Of a stretch of DNA of 64,000 bases, positions 36,108-44,352 are shown piece by piece (position 1 is the first letter of the stretch; each line of letters starts with the position of its first letter). Origin of the DNA: Nocardia amamiensis NBRC 102102 (lineage in GTDB: Bacteria > Actinomycetota > Actinomycetes > Mycobacteriales > Mycobacteriaceae); NCBI RefSeq assembly GCF_001612745.1, contig NZ_BDBA01000033.1, forward strand, positions 1 to 64,000, in the 5' to 3' direction. The notes below the pieces were generated by a model, which searched no databases, was not told the origin of the DNA, and saw only the letters and a program-made list of their open reading frames with translations. A program made the translations under genes and the position numbers.

Positions 36108-36132
36108 TGACTTTCTGCTGCGCGGATCGAGT

Positions 36133-37320
36133 TCAGCGGTTGGCGAGTTCGGCCAGCCGGAATGCGAGGCGGTGGCGGAAGGCGGGGATGCGGGCGAGGG
36201 TGGCGAGGGTCAGGTTGCGCAGCGCGCGGGCAGGGCGGGCGTGCAAGGTGGCCATTGTGGTCATCCGGTCGGTGAACGAGACGACGCCGAGTGCGACGGG
36301 GCGGCGAGTGGTCTCGTAGTCGTCGAGCAGCGTGTCCGGCTCGGCCGCGAGTACCCGGGCCAGCAGCGGGCCGAGGGCGGCGGCGTCCTGGATACCGGTG
36401 TTCATTCCCTGGCCGCCCGCTGGGCTGTGCACGTGGGCGGCGTCGCCCGCGAGGAGGATGCGGCCACTGCGGTAGTGGTCGGCTACCCGGTGGTGCACGC
36501 GGAAACGCGAGCTCCACAGCACCTCCCGAACTTTCACCTCGCCGCCGGGGCCGCGAGTGTCCAAGATGGCCTGGATGTCCTCGGCGGTCGAGTGCTCAGG
36601 GGCCGTTTCCAGGGTGGCGACCACGCGGTAGCGGTTCGGTTCGTCGTGGTCCGGCAGCGGCGCAACCACGGTGACGCCCTCGGGTGAGAGGTGCAGGGCT
36701 ACTTCGTCGCGTGCGATGGGCCAGTCCATCCGGACGTCGGCGAGCACGAAGGATTCCGGGTACGTGGCGCCGGTGAACCCGATGCCCGCCTGCTCGCGGA
36801 CCACGCTGTGCATGCCGTCGGCCCCGATGACGTACTGCGCCCGGATGCTGCCGGGAACGCCTGCGGCGTCGGTGTATTCGACTGTCACACCATCGGTTTC
36901 GCTGATCACCTTGCCGACCTGGTACGGCCGCTGCACGTGGCCGCCCGCCTTGCGCAGCCGGTTCAGCAGAATCTCTTCGGTGGTGGCCTGCGGGGTCATC
37001 AGGGTATACGGGTAGCGCGTCGGAAGGCCGCCGAACAGGATCGCGGCGAGTGTCCGCTTGCCGTCGCGAACCGTGAAGCGCGGCACGACGATCCCCGTCG
37101 CGACGAGTTCGTCGGCGATGCCGAGCTGCTCGAGCACCTCCAGCGTCCTGGCATGCACAACGGCGGCGCGCGAGGTGTTCGCACCTTCGGTGAGCCGGTC
37201 CAGCAGCACGAAATCCACTCCGGCGTCGGCCAGCGTGATGGCGGCGGTCAGCCCGGCCGGTCCGGCGCCGACGATCACGACGGAAGTGGTGGCGGGCAGC
37301 GAGTTCGGGGTGGTGTTCAT
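36133..37320 (-). CDS. FAD-dependent monooxygenase (PHBH type)
   Basis: A 395-aa flavoprotein hydroxylase. VVIVGAGPAGLTAAITLADA is the GxGxxG FAD site, YVIGADGMHSVVREQAG the DG motif and GRILLAGDAAHVHSPAGGQG the GD motif. It lacks the C-terminal thioredoxin-like domain of longer phenol hydroxylases. It is divergent from a TetR gene across four related boxes, so it is very probably the repressor's target. Typical substrates of this class are aromatic compounds or antibiotics; none can be named here. Confidence 0.88.
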   Translation of the reverse strand: MNTTPNSLPATTSVVIVGAGPAGLTAAITLADAGVDFVLLDRLTEGANTSRAAVVHARTLEVLEQLGIADELVATGIVVPRFTVRDGKRTLAAILFGGLPTRYPYTLMTPQATTEEILLNRLRKAGGHVQRPYQVGKVISETDGVTVEYTDAAGVPGSIRAQYVIGADGMHSVVREQAGIGFTGATYPESFVLADVRMDWPIARDEVALHLSPEGVTVVAPLPDHDEPNRYRVVATLETAPEHSTAEDIQAILDTRGPGGEVKVREVLWSSRFRVHHRVADHYRSGRILLAGDAAHVHSPAGGQGMNTGIQDAAALGPLLARVLAAEPDTLLDDYETTRRPVALGVVSFTDRMTTMATLHARPARALRNLTLATLARIPAFRHRLAFRLAELANR

Positions 37321-37333
37321 CGGAACTCCTCAG

Positions 37334-37421
37334 GTCAACGTTTGTAGGCCAACGCTTGTTGGCATAACCGTAGCCGCACGCGGTGGACGAAGTCAACAGT
37401 TGTTGGCCTACACTTGTTGGC
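37334..37421. promoter_or_regulatory. Four-box operator between FAD monooxygenase and TetR genes
   Basis: Four similar 16-bp boxes occur as two pairs: GTCAACGTTTGTAGGC (37334-37349), GCCAACGCTTGTTGGC (37348-37363), GTCAACAGTTGTTGGC (37392-37407) and GCCTACACTTGTTGGC (37406-37421). Within each pair the boxes overlap by 2 bp, and the pairs start 58 bp apart. The last box touches the ATG of the TetR gene. They flank the presumed promoters of both divergent genes, typical of an autoregulated TetR switch. Confidence 0.8.
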
Positions 37422-38033
37422 ATGACTGCCGAACCTGATCACGCTCCAGCCCGCCGGTCGGACGCAACCCGGGCAGCGATCCTTGCTGCCGCCCGTGCCC
37501 GCTTCGCGGCAGAGGGATTCCGCAAAGCGACCATCCGCGCCATCGCCGCCGACGCGGCCATCGACCCATCCATGGTCATGCGGTATTTCGGCAGCAAGGA
37601 CGGCCTGTTCGCGGCAGCGGTCGACATCGACCTCGACCTGCCGGACCTCGGCTCCGCCGAACCAGACGCCCTGGGCGAACTACTGGTCCGCCGATTCTTC
37701 GCGGTCTGGGAGGAGGAGCCCAACAGTGAAGTGCTGCTGACCTTGCTGCGCTCGTCGATCACCGACGACGCGGTCGGCGAACGCATCCGCGCGGTCTTCG
37801 CCGAGCAGGTGCTGCCCGCCGTCCTGCGCTTCGGCGATCCCGCCGACGCCCCGCGCCGAGGCGGTCTGATCGTCACGCAGCTGCTCGGCCTCGCGCTGTG
37901 CCGCTACGTGCTGCGCCTGCCCCCGGTCGTCGCACTGACCCGCGAACAGATCGTCGCGGACGTCGCGCCCACCCTCCAGCGCTATTTGATGTCGGCTCCT
38001 ATTGGATCAATTCAGTCGGCAGACGATTGGTAA
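37422..38033 (+). CDS. TetR-family regulator of the FAD monooxygenase
   Basis: A 203-aa TetR regulator with the helix-turn-helix FAAEGFRKATIRAIAADAAI and DPSMVMRYFGSKDGLFAAAV. The C-terminal domain carries EEEPNSEVLLTLLRSSITDD and RYVLRLPPVVAL, as in TetR_C repressors of oxygenase or efflux genes. Its ATG abuts the last operator box, so a leaderless or very short leader is implied. The 3' end overlaps the convergent doc stop by 22 bp, where GC falls. Confidence 0.88.
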   Translation: MTAEPDHAPARRSDATRAAILAAARARFAAEGFRKATIRAIAADAAIDPSMVMRYFGSKDGLFAAAVDIDLDLPDLGSAEPDALGELLVRRFFAVWEEEPNSEVLLTLLRSSITDDAVGERIRAVFAEQVLPAVLRFGDPADAPRRGGLIVTQLLGLALCRYVLRLPPVVALTREQIVADVAPTLQRYLMSAPIGSIQSADDW

Positions 38034-38416
38034 TCGAGGACAATCGCGAGTTGTTCCGCGATATCGGCTACCTCATCCACGGCACCGCTGGCCACCGACA
38101 TCATCAAGTCGTAGGCGCGATCCTCGTCGAGCCGGTCCAGAGAGATCCCGTTGCGCCCGAGAAACACGACAGCGGCGGCTATCGCGAGGCGCTTGTTGCC
38201 GTCGACGAGCGGATGATTTCCCGCGATTGATTGGAGCAAGGCTGCTCCCTTGTCGAACAGCGTCGGGTAGGCATCTGTGCCGAAGACAGTCGTCTGTGGG
38301 CGTGCGGCCGCGGAAGCCAGCAAGCCGTGATCACGGACGAGATAATTCCCTACGGCATCACGCGCGATGACGTGCAGATCTGCAACGGTCAGGTAGTAGA
38401 CCGGATCTGCCGTCAC
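38012..38416 (-). CDS. doc: Doc-type (Fic fold) toxin
   Basis: A 134-aa Doc-family toxin. The Fic-type active site is HPLVDGNKRLA, and YLTVADLHVIARDAV and DHGLLASAAARPQTTVFG are typical Doc segments. Doc phosphorylates elongation factor Tu and stops translation when its antitoxin is lost. The ATG overlaps the phd stop (ATGA). The small locus sits between a TetR gene and fadE27 and is probably of mobile origin. Confidence 0.9.
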   Translation of the reverse strand: MTADPVYYLTVADLHVIARDAVGNYLVRDHGLLASAAARPQTTVFGTDAYPTLFDKGAALLQSIAGNHPLVDGNKRLAIAAAVVFLGRNGISLDRLDEDRAYDLMMSVASGAVDEVADIAEQLAIVLDYQSSAD

Positions 38417-38652
38417 TCCGCCAGCCTGTCGAGCAATCCGCGATGGCGCTTGGCGAACTGTTCGGATAGCTTGCGAACTTGGCTGTCGGCGGTTTCGGCC
38501 ATCGCCTCCGGGACGACCGCCGCCACTCGCCGACCGTGGCGTGTGAGGTGCACCACCGTACCCGCTTCAGCTGCGGCGATGACGTCGGCCAGCCGCTCTC
38601 GAGCTTCGCTGACCGGGAGTTCCCAGTTCTCTCCGATGGGTGATGCGGTCAT
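38413..38652 (-). CDS. phd: Phd/YefM-type antitoxin
   Basis: A 79-aa antitoxin: ENWELPVSEARERLADVIAAA and VVHLTRHGRRVAAVVP form the N-terminal DNA-binding Phd fold, and SEQFAKRHRGLLDRLAE the toxin-binding tail. I prefer ATG 38652 because an inverted repeat lies directly upstream and the earlier ATG 38673 lies inside it. It neutralises Doc and, with Doc, represses the operon in known examples. Confidence 0.85.
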   Translation of the reverse strand: MTASPIGENWELPVSEARERLADVIAAAEAGTVVHLTRHGRRVAAVVPEAMAETADSQVRKLSEQFAKRHRGLLDRLAE

Positions 38653-38659
38653 AGCAAAA

Positions 38660-38688
38660 CTGTACGTCTTCATCGAGGTTTCGTACAG
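38660..38688. promoter_or_regulatory. Inverted repeat upstream of phd-doc (putative operator)
   Basis: CTGTACG and CGTACAG are 7-bp arms separated by 15 bp, ending 7 bp before the phd ATG. Autoregulatory Phd-Doc sites are inverted repeats at this position. Binding itself is inferred. Confidence 0.65.
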
Positions 38689-38727
38689 AAATCGGCGAGC
38701 TCCGCGCACAGTCCGGCGAACTCGCCG

Positions 38728-38754
38728 GTCGGCCCGCCACGGTGGCGGGCCGAC
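38728..38754 (-). terminator. Hairpin after fadE27
   Basis: GTCGGCCCGCCAC and GTGGCGGGCCGAC are 13-base arms around a single base, giving a very strong stem-loop 15 bp beyond the fadE27 stop. It should end the leftward fadE26-fadE27 transcript. Confidence 0.75.
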
Positions 38755-38769
38755 TGGGTGATGTCCGGT

Positions 38770-39873
38770 TCAGGCCGGGGTTCCGGCCAAGAGCGCGCCG
38801 AGGGTGCGCAGGTGGTCGGTGCGCGTGCCGAGGGCGAACTCGTTGTGTTTGGCGGCAGTGAAGTAGTTGTGCACGATGTGGTCGCGGTCGATGCCGACGC
38901 CACCGTGCACGTGGACGACGGTGTGCGCGACGCGGTGGCCCGCGTCGGCGGCCCAGAACTTGGCGGTGTGCACCGCCTCGGCCGCAGGCAGGTCCTCCGA
39001 CAGCAGCCACGCGGCCTGGGTCGTCGTCAGGCGCAGGCCCTGGACGTCGATGTAGGCGTCGGCGAGCCGCTGGGCGACGGCTTGGAAGCTGCCGACCGCC
39101 TTGCCGAACTGCTCTCGCTCCCTGGCGTATTCGGCGACCAGTTCGAGTGCGCGTTCCAGCGTGCCCAGTTGCACGGCGCTCAGTCCGAGCCAGGCGCGGG
39201 TCAGCAGCCAGTCGAGGATCTCCGCGCCGCCCGCGACCGTGCCGACCAATTCACCTGGGGTATCGGTGAGTTCGACCGCGAACTCCGGGCTGCGATCGAC
39301 GACCTGCTGCGCCGTCACCGTCGCGGCCGCAGGATCGACCAGGAAGACCGCGGTGGCGCCGGATATCGTGGCGGGCACCAGAATCCGCGCGGCGCGGCCG
39401 GCGTAGGGCACGGTGGTCTTGGCGCCGGTCAGCCGCCATCCTTCGCCGGTCTCGACCGCGGTGGTGGTCGGCGCGGTGGGTTCCCAGTTCCGTTCCTCGG
39501 CCAGAGCAACGGTGAGGATGATCCTGCCCGCGCCGGCCTGGGTGGCCAGATCCTGTTGTGCCGCATCGCCGAAGCGGGCCAGCGTGCCCGCGCCGAGCAC
39601 GATCGACCACAAGTAGGGCACTGCCGCGACATGCTTGCCCAGCTCGCGCAGGATGGCGGTCTGCTCGAGCGGCCCCAGGTCGCTGCCGCCGACCGACTCG
39701 GGCAGCGCCGCCGCGAGCACGCCGGTCTCGGCGAGTGAACTCCACAGCGGCTGGTCGAATCGCTCGTCCGCGGTGTCGAGTTCGCGCAACCGGTCGGCGG
39801 TGACCAGCTTGCCGCACACCTCGCCGGTGAGCCGGGCGAGATCCAGTTGGGCTTCGGTGGGGGTGAAATCCAT
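38770..39873 (-). CDS. fadE27: Acyl-CoA dehydrogenase FadE27 (ChsE5), small subunit
   Basis: A 367-aa acyl-CoA dehydrogenase subunit matching FadE27: LAAALPESVGGSDLGPLEQTA, REREQFGKAVGSFQAVAQRLAD, YIDVQGLRLTTTQAAWLLSED and VHVHGGVGIDRDHIVHNYF. FadE26-FadE27 (ChsE4-ChsE5) form an alpha2-beta2 enzyme that oxidises the C8 and C5 sterol side-chain CoA esters. It follows fadE26 by 20 bp in the same direction. Confidence 0.92.
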   Translation of the reverse strand: MDFTPTEAQLDLARLTGEVCGKLVTADRLRELDTADERFDQPLWSSLAETGVLAAALPESVGGSDLGPLEQTAILRELGKHVAAVPYLWSIVLGAGTLARFGDAAQQDLATQAGAGRIILTVALAEERNWEPTAPTTTAVETGEGWRLTGAKTTVPYAGRAARILVPATISGATAVFLVDPAAATVTAQQVVDRSPEFAVELTDTPGELVGTVAGGAEILDWLLTRAWLGLSAVQLGTLERALELVAEYAREREQFGKAVGSFQAVAQRLADAYIDVQGLRLTTTQAAWLLSEDLPAAEAVHTAKFWAADAGHRVAHTVVHVHGGVGIDRDHIVHNYFTAAKHNEFALGTRTDHLRTLGALLAGTPA

Positions 39874-39893
39874 GGTGATCCAGTCGCTTTCGA

Positions 39894-41087
<1,194 letters not shown>

Positions 41088-41196
41088 GGAGGTACCTCTT
41101 TGGGGGATGGTCGGCCGACGGAGCTTGCGGAGTCGGCGGGGTGGGTAGGACCGAGCCTTCGTTTGGATCGGGTTCTTCCGATCATTGCATATGGAC

Positions 41197-41210
41197 TGAA
41201 ACATGTTCCA
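41197..41210. promoter_or_regulatory. KstR operator, fadE26/fdxD intergenic
   Basis: TGAAACATGTTCCA matches TnnAACnnGTTnnA at every fixed position. It is located between divergent fadE26 and fdxD, 87 bp from the fdxD start. Confidence 0.85.
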
Positions 41211-41297
41211 GTATTGATGCTGGATCCCTCCGATGACGGCCCGGTGGAGCGGATCGGCTTGTTAGGCTTCGATCAGAGCGGTGGTAAAGGAGTTGCC

Positions 41298-41486
41298 ATG
41301 AAGATCAGTGTCGATCTGGACCAATGCGAAGCGAACGGAATCTGTGTCGGAATCGCCCACGACGTGTTCGAACTCGATGACGAGGACGTGCTGCACATCG
41401 CCAACGCCGACGTACCCGCCGATCGGCTCGCCGACGTCGAGGACGCCGTCGCGCAGTGCCCCAAGGCGGCACTGCGGCTGCAGTGA
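41298..41486 (+). CDS. fdxD: Ferredoxin FdxD
   Basis: A 62-aa small ferredoxin. Cys10 and Cys16 in DQCEANGICVG and Cys54 in AQCPKAAL give three ligands; the usual fourth position lacks Cys, so a [3Fe-4S] cluster is expected. Such ferredoxins feed electrons to actinobacterial P450s. The gene lies beside fadE26 and hsd4A as Rv3503c does, and probably serves CYP125 or an oxygenase. An aaaggag site precedes the ATG. Confidence 0.9.
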   Translation: MKISVDLDQCEANGICVGIAHDVFELDDEDVLHIANADVPADRLADVEDAVAQCPKAALRLQ

Positions 41487-41504
41487 ACCACCCTTGCCGT
41501 AAAT

Positions 41505-41518
41505 TGGAACACGTTCTA
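41505..41518. promoter_or_regulatory. KstR operator upstream of hsd4A
   Basis: TGGAACACGTTCTA is a full match to TnnAACnnGTTnnA. It sits between fdxD and hsd4A and ends 11 nt before the GTG of hsd4A, so hsd4A has its own KstR-type promoter. Confidence 0.88.
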
Positions 41519-41529
41519 GAGTCGGCCGC

Positions 41530-42432
41530 GTGAGCAAAGATCTGAGCCTTGCGGGCCGAGTGGCGATCGTGACCGGCGGCGGCGCCGGACTTGGGCGGGC
41601 CGAGGCGCTCGCGCTGGCCGGGGCCGGCGCGTCGGTGGTGGTCAACGACCTCGCGGAGTCGGACGCGGTAGCGGACACGCTTGCCGAGATCCGCGGCCTC
41701 GGCGCCAAGGCGGAGTTCGTCGCGGGCAGCATCGCCGAGCGGGCGACCGCCGACGCGCTGATCCGTACCGCCGAGGAGTCGTTCGGATCGGTCGACATCG
41801 TCGTCAACAATGCGGGCATCACCCGCGACCGCATGCTGTTCAACATGTCCGACGAGGACTTCGACGCGGTCCTCGCGGTGCATCTGCGCGGCCATTTCCT
41901 GCTGTCCCGCAACGCCGCCGCCTACTGGCGCGCCAAATCCAAGCAGGCAGGCGCCCCGGTCTACGGCAGGCTGGTCAACACCTCCTCGGAGGCGGGCTTG
42001 CTCGGCCCGGAGGGGCAGGCCAACTACGGCGCCGCGAAGGCGGGCATCACCGCGCTGACCCTCTCGGCCGCGCGGGCGCTGTCGCGCTACGGCGTGCGGG
42101 CCAATGCGATCGCGCCGCGTGCCCGGACTGCGATGACCGAGGCGGTGTTCAGTCCCGCACCGGAGGGTGATGTCGATCCGCTGTCGCCCGATCATGTGGC
42201 CCGGCTGGTGGCCTACCTCGCCTCGCCCGCCGCGGATGCGGTCAATGGGCAGTTGTTCGTCGTGTACGGGGGGATGGTGGCGCTCATGGCGGCGCCCGTC
42301 GTCGAACGCCGGTTCGACGCGACCGACGGGCAGTGGTCGGCTCACGATCTGGCCGACACGCTGGGGGACTACTTCGCCGATCGCCCGTCCGGGCAGACCT
42401 TCTCGGCGTCTTCGCTGATCGAGCTGGGGTGA
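41530..42432 (+). CDS. hsd4A: Hsd4A/ChsB1-like 3-hydroxyacyl-CoA dehydrogenase (SDR)
   Basis: A 300-aa SDR: TGGGAGLGRAEALALAGAGA with VNDLAE (NAD-type Asp), NNAGITRDRMLFNMSDEDF, TSSEAGLLGPEGQANYGAAKAG. Rv3502c homologues oxidise the 3-hydroxyacyl-CoA of the sterol side chain and can also act on 17-beta-hydroxysteroids. GTG 41530 lies 11 nt after the operator with no ribosome site, fitting a leaderless mRNA. The next gene block is the mce4 operon. Confidence 0.88.
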   Translation: MSKDLSLAGRVAIVTGGGAGLGRAEALALAGAGASVVVNDLAESDAVADTLAEIRGLGAKAEFVAGSIAERATADALIRTAEESFGSVDIVVNNAGITRDRMLFNMSDEDFDAVLAVHLRGHFLLSRNAAAYWRAKSKQAGAPVYGRLVNTSSEAGLLGPEGQANYGAAKAGITALTLSAARALSRYGVRANAIAPRARTAMTEAVFSPAPEGDVDPLSPDHVARLVAYLASPAADAVNGQLFVVYGGMVALMAAPVVERRFDATDGQWSAHDLADTLGDYFADRPSGQTFSASSLIELG

Positions 42433-42460
42433 CCGGAGGGGGCTTGCCGCGGGTGCGCTG

Positions 42461-42478
42461 GTTGGTCAGCTGACCAAC
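42461..42478. promoter_or_regulatory. Perfect 18-bp palindrome after hsd4A
   Basis: GTTGGTCAGCTGACCAAC is self-complementary with no loop, which fits binding by a dimeric regulator better than a hairpin terminator. It lies 29 bp after the hsd4A stop and about 250 bp before yrbE4A, and does not match the KstR or KstR2 motif. Confidence 0.6.
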
Positions 42479-42636
42479 TGTTGATCGGGGGATCGGCGCT
42501 TGGTAGACATAGGGACTGGGTATGTCACGCTTCACAGAGGTGGGATCATTCTCGATTGAAACCGGTGTCAAATTTAATATGCCGACTTTTCGAGAAAATG
42601 CACTTCAAAAGTGTGAAAAATACTTCCGGCAACACG

Positions 42637-42650
42637 GTGAACATGTTCTA
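42637..42650 (+). promoter_or_regulatory. KstR-like operator (one mismatch) upstream of mce4
   Basis: GTGAACATGTTCTA fits TnnAACnnGTTnnA except for the first base. It is 76 bp upstream of yrbE4A, and mce4 is a known KstR target in mycobacteria and rhodococci. Confidence 0.75.
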
Positions 42651-42726
42651 ATCGTTCCGGCGGTGCGGCCACGGTTGAGATTCGCGCCGTGCGCCGTGTA
42701 CGTCGGTTGAGCAAGGAGGATCGCGG

Positions 42727-43491
42727 ATGAACCAGGTCCTTGCCGTGCCGTTGCGGGCCGTGGGTGGATTCTTCGAACTCATCGCCGACGTCGCACGTTC
42801 CAGTGTGCGCCGGCCCTTTCAATGGCGGGAGTTCATCGACCAGTCCTGGTTCATCGCGCGAGTCTCGATCGTCCCGACATTGCTGGTGGCGATTCCGTTC
42901 ACCGTTCTGGTGAGCTTCACGCTGAACATCCTGTTGCGCGAGATCGGCGCGGCCGATCTGAGCGGCGCGGGCGCGGCGTTCGGCTCCGTTACTCAGGTAG
43001 GGCCGATCGTCACCGTGCTCATCGTCGCGGGGGCCGGCGCCACCGCGATCTGCGCCGACCTGGGCGCACGCACCATTCGCGAGGAAATAGACGCGATGCG
43101 GGTGCTGGGCATCAATCCGGTGCACCGGCTGGTGGTGCCGCGCGTACTCGCATCGATGTTCGTGGCGCTGATGCTCAACAGCCTGGTGTGCACGATCGGC
43201 ATCGTCGGCGGGTTTCTGTTCTCGGTATATCTGCAGGATGTCAACCCCGGCGCGTTCGTCAATGGGATCACGCTGCTCACCCATCTGCCCGAACTGATCA
43301 TTTCCGAGGTGAAAGCAGGCTTGTTCGGGCTGATCGCCGGGCTGGTCGCCTGTTATCTGGGCCTGAATGTCAAAGGTGGACCCAAGAGTGTCGGTGATGC
43401 GGTGAATCAGACCGTAGTCTTCGCTTTCATGGCCCTGTTCGTCGTGAACGTGGTGGTCACCGCCGTCGGCATCAAGTTCACGGCGCGGTGA
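42727..43491 (+). CDS. yrbE4A: YrbE4A, permease subunit of the Mce4 importer
   Basis: A 254-aa MlaE/YrbE-family integral membrane protein with about five hydrophobic segments. The EExDAMxVLGI signature is EEIDAMRVLGINPVHRLVVPR, in the cytoplasmic loop that contacts the ATPase. It forms the transmembrane channel with YrbE4B for sterol uptake through Mce4A-F; the ATPase MceG is encoded elsewhere. First gene of the operon, with an aaggagg-like ribosome site. Confidence 0.93.
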   Translation: MNQVLAVPLRAVGGFFELIADVARSSVRRPFQWREFIDQSWFIARVSIVPTLLVAIPFTVLVSFTLNILLREIGAADLSGAGAAFGSVTQVGPIVTVLIVAGAGATAICADLGARTIREEIDAMRVLGINPVHRLVVPRVLASMFVALMLNSLVCTIGIVGGFLFSVYLQDVNPGAFVNGITLLTHLPELIISEVKAGLFGLIAGLVACYLGLNVKGGPKSVGDAVNQTVVFAFMALFVVNVVVTAVGIKFTAR

Positions 43492-43495
43492 CGCG

Positions 43496-44347
43496 ATGGC
43501 CTTCGTTATCGAATCCCGCTTCCCCCGGACCGTTCGGCGCGTACGCCGGATCTCGGACTCGCTCGATTCGGTCGGCAAGCATGCCGTGTTCTACGCCCAG
43601 GCGCTCGGTTCCATGCCGCGGGCGCTGCTGCACTACCGCACCGAGACGATCCGGCTGATCGCCGAGATCAGCATGGGCACCGGGGCTTTGGCGGTCATCG
43701 GTGGCACGGTGGTGATCGTCGGATTCCTCACGCTGTTCGCGGGCGGCACCATCGCGGTGCAGGGCTACAGCTCACTGGGCAACATCGGCGTCGAGGCGCT
43801 CACCGGCTTCTTCGCGGCGTTCATCAACGTTCGCATCGCGGCGCCGGTCATCTCCGGCATCGGCCTGGCCGCCACCATCGGGGCCGGTTCCACCGCGCAG
43901 CTGGGCGCGATGCGGGTGGCCGAGGAGATCGACGCGCTGGAGTCGATGGCGATCCGGCCGGTGCCGTACCTGGTCGGCACGCGGGTGCTGGCCGGGATGA
44001 TCGCGATCGTCCCGCTCTACGCGCTCGCGGTGATCGCCTCGTTCCTGGCCAGCCGGTTCGCCACGGTGGTGATCTACGGGCAGTCGGCGGGCGTCTACGA
44101 CCATTACTTCTCGACCTTTCTCATCCCGGGCGACATCCTCTGGTCGTTCGCCCAGGCGATCTTCATGGCCTTGGCCGTCATGTTGATCCACACCTACTAC
44201 GGCTACAACGCCGCGGGCGGACCGGTCGGCGTCGGTGTCGCGGTAGGCAACGCGGTGCGCGCCTCGCTGGTCGCGGTGGTCACGGTGACCCTGCTGATCT
44301 CGCTGGCCATCTACGGCACCTCCGGCAACTTCCATCTCTCCGGATAA
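43496..44347 (+). CDS. yrbE4B: YrbE4B, permease subunit of the Mce4 importer
   Basis: A 283-aa MlaE/YrbE-family membrane protein. AEEIDALESMAIRPVPYLVGTR is the coupling-loop signature and the following segments are strongly hydrophobic. The ATG lies 4 nt after the yrbE4A stop. It pairs with YrbE4A in the sterol import complex. Confidence 0.93.
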   Translation: MAFVIESRFPRTVRRVRRISDSLDSVGKHAVFYAQALGSMPRALLHYRTETIRLIAEISMGTGALAVIGGTVVIVGFLTLFAGGTIAVQGYSSLGNIGVEALTGFFAAFINVRIAAPVISGIGLAATIGAGSTAQLGAMRVAEEIDALESMAIRPVPYLVGTRVLAGMIAIVPLYALAVIASFLASRFATVVIYGQSAGVYDHYFSTFLIPGDILWSFAQAIFMALAVMLIHTYYGYNAAGGPVGVGVAVGNAVRASLVAVVTVTLLISLAIYGTSGNFHLSG

Positions 44348-44352
44348 GCGAC

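Larger units (their letters stand above)
42433..42726. other. Regulatory gap upstream of mce4
   Basis: This 294-bp gap holds a perfect 18-bp palindrome near its left end, then about 130 bp of unusually AT-rich DNA with A- and T-runs, then a KstR-like site. A 62-codon open frame (42522-42710) runs through it, but it crosses the operator-like site and has un-Nocardia-like codon use, so I treat it as non-coding. An aaggagg-like site precedes yrbE4A. Confidence 0.55.

Noticed and set aside
37334..37421. Repeats that might suggest a small CRISPR-like array
   Set aside because: Boxes are palindromic, 14-16 bp, overlapping and placed between divergent genes; spacing and size fit a repressor operator, and no cas genes are present.
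42522..42710. 62-codon open frame in the gap before yrbE4A
   Set aside because: It runs through the KstR-like operator in AT-rich DNA, has atypical codon use and no recognisable domain.
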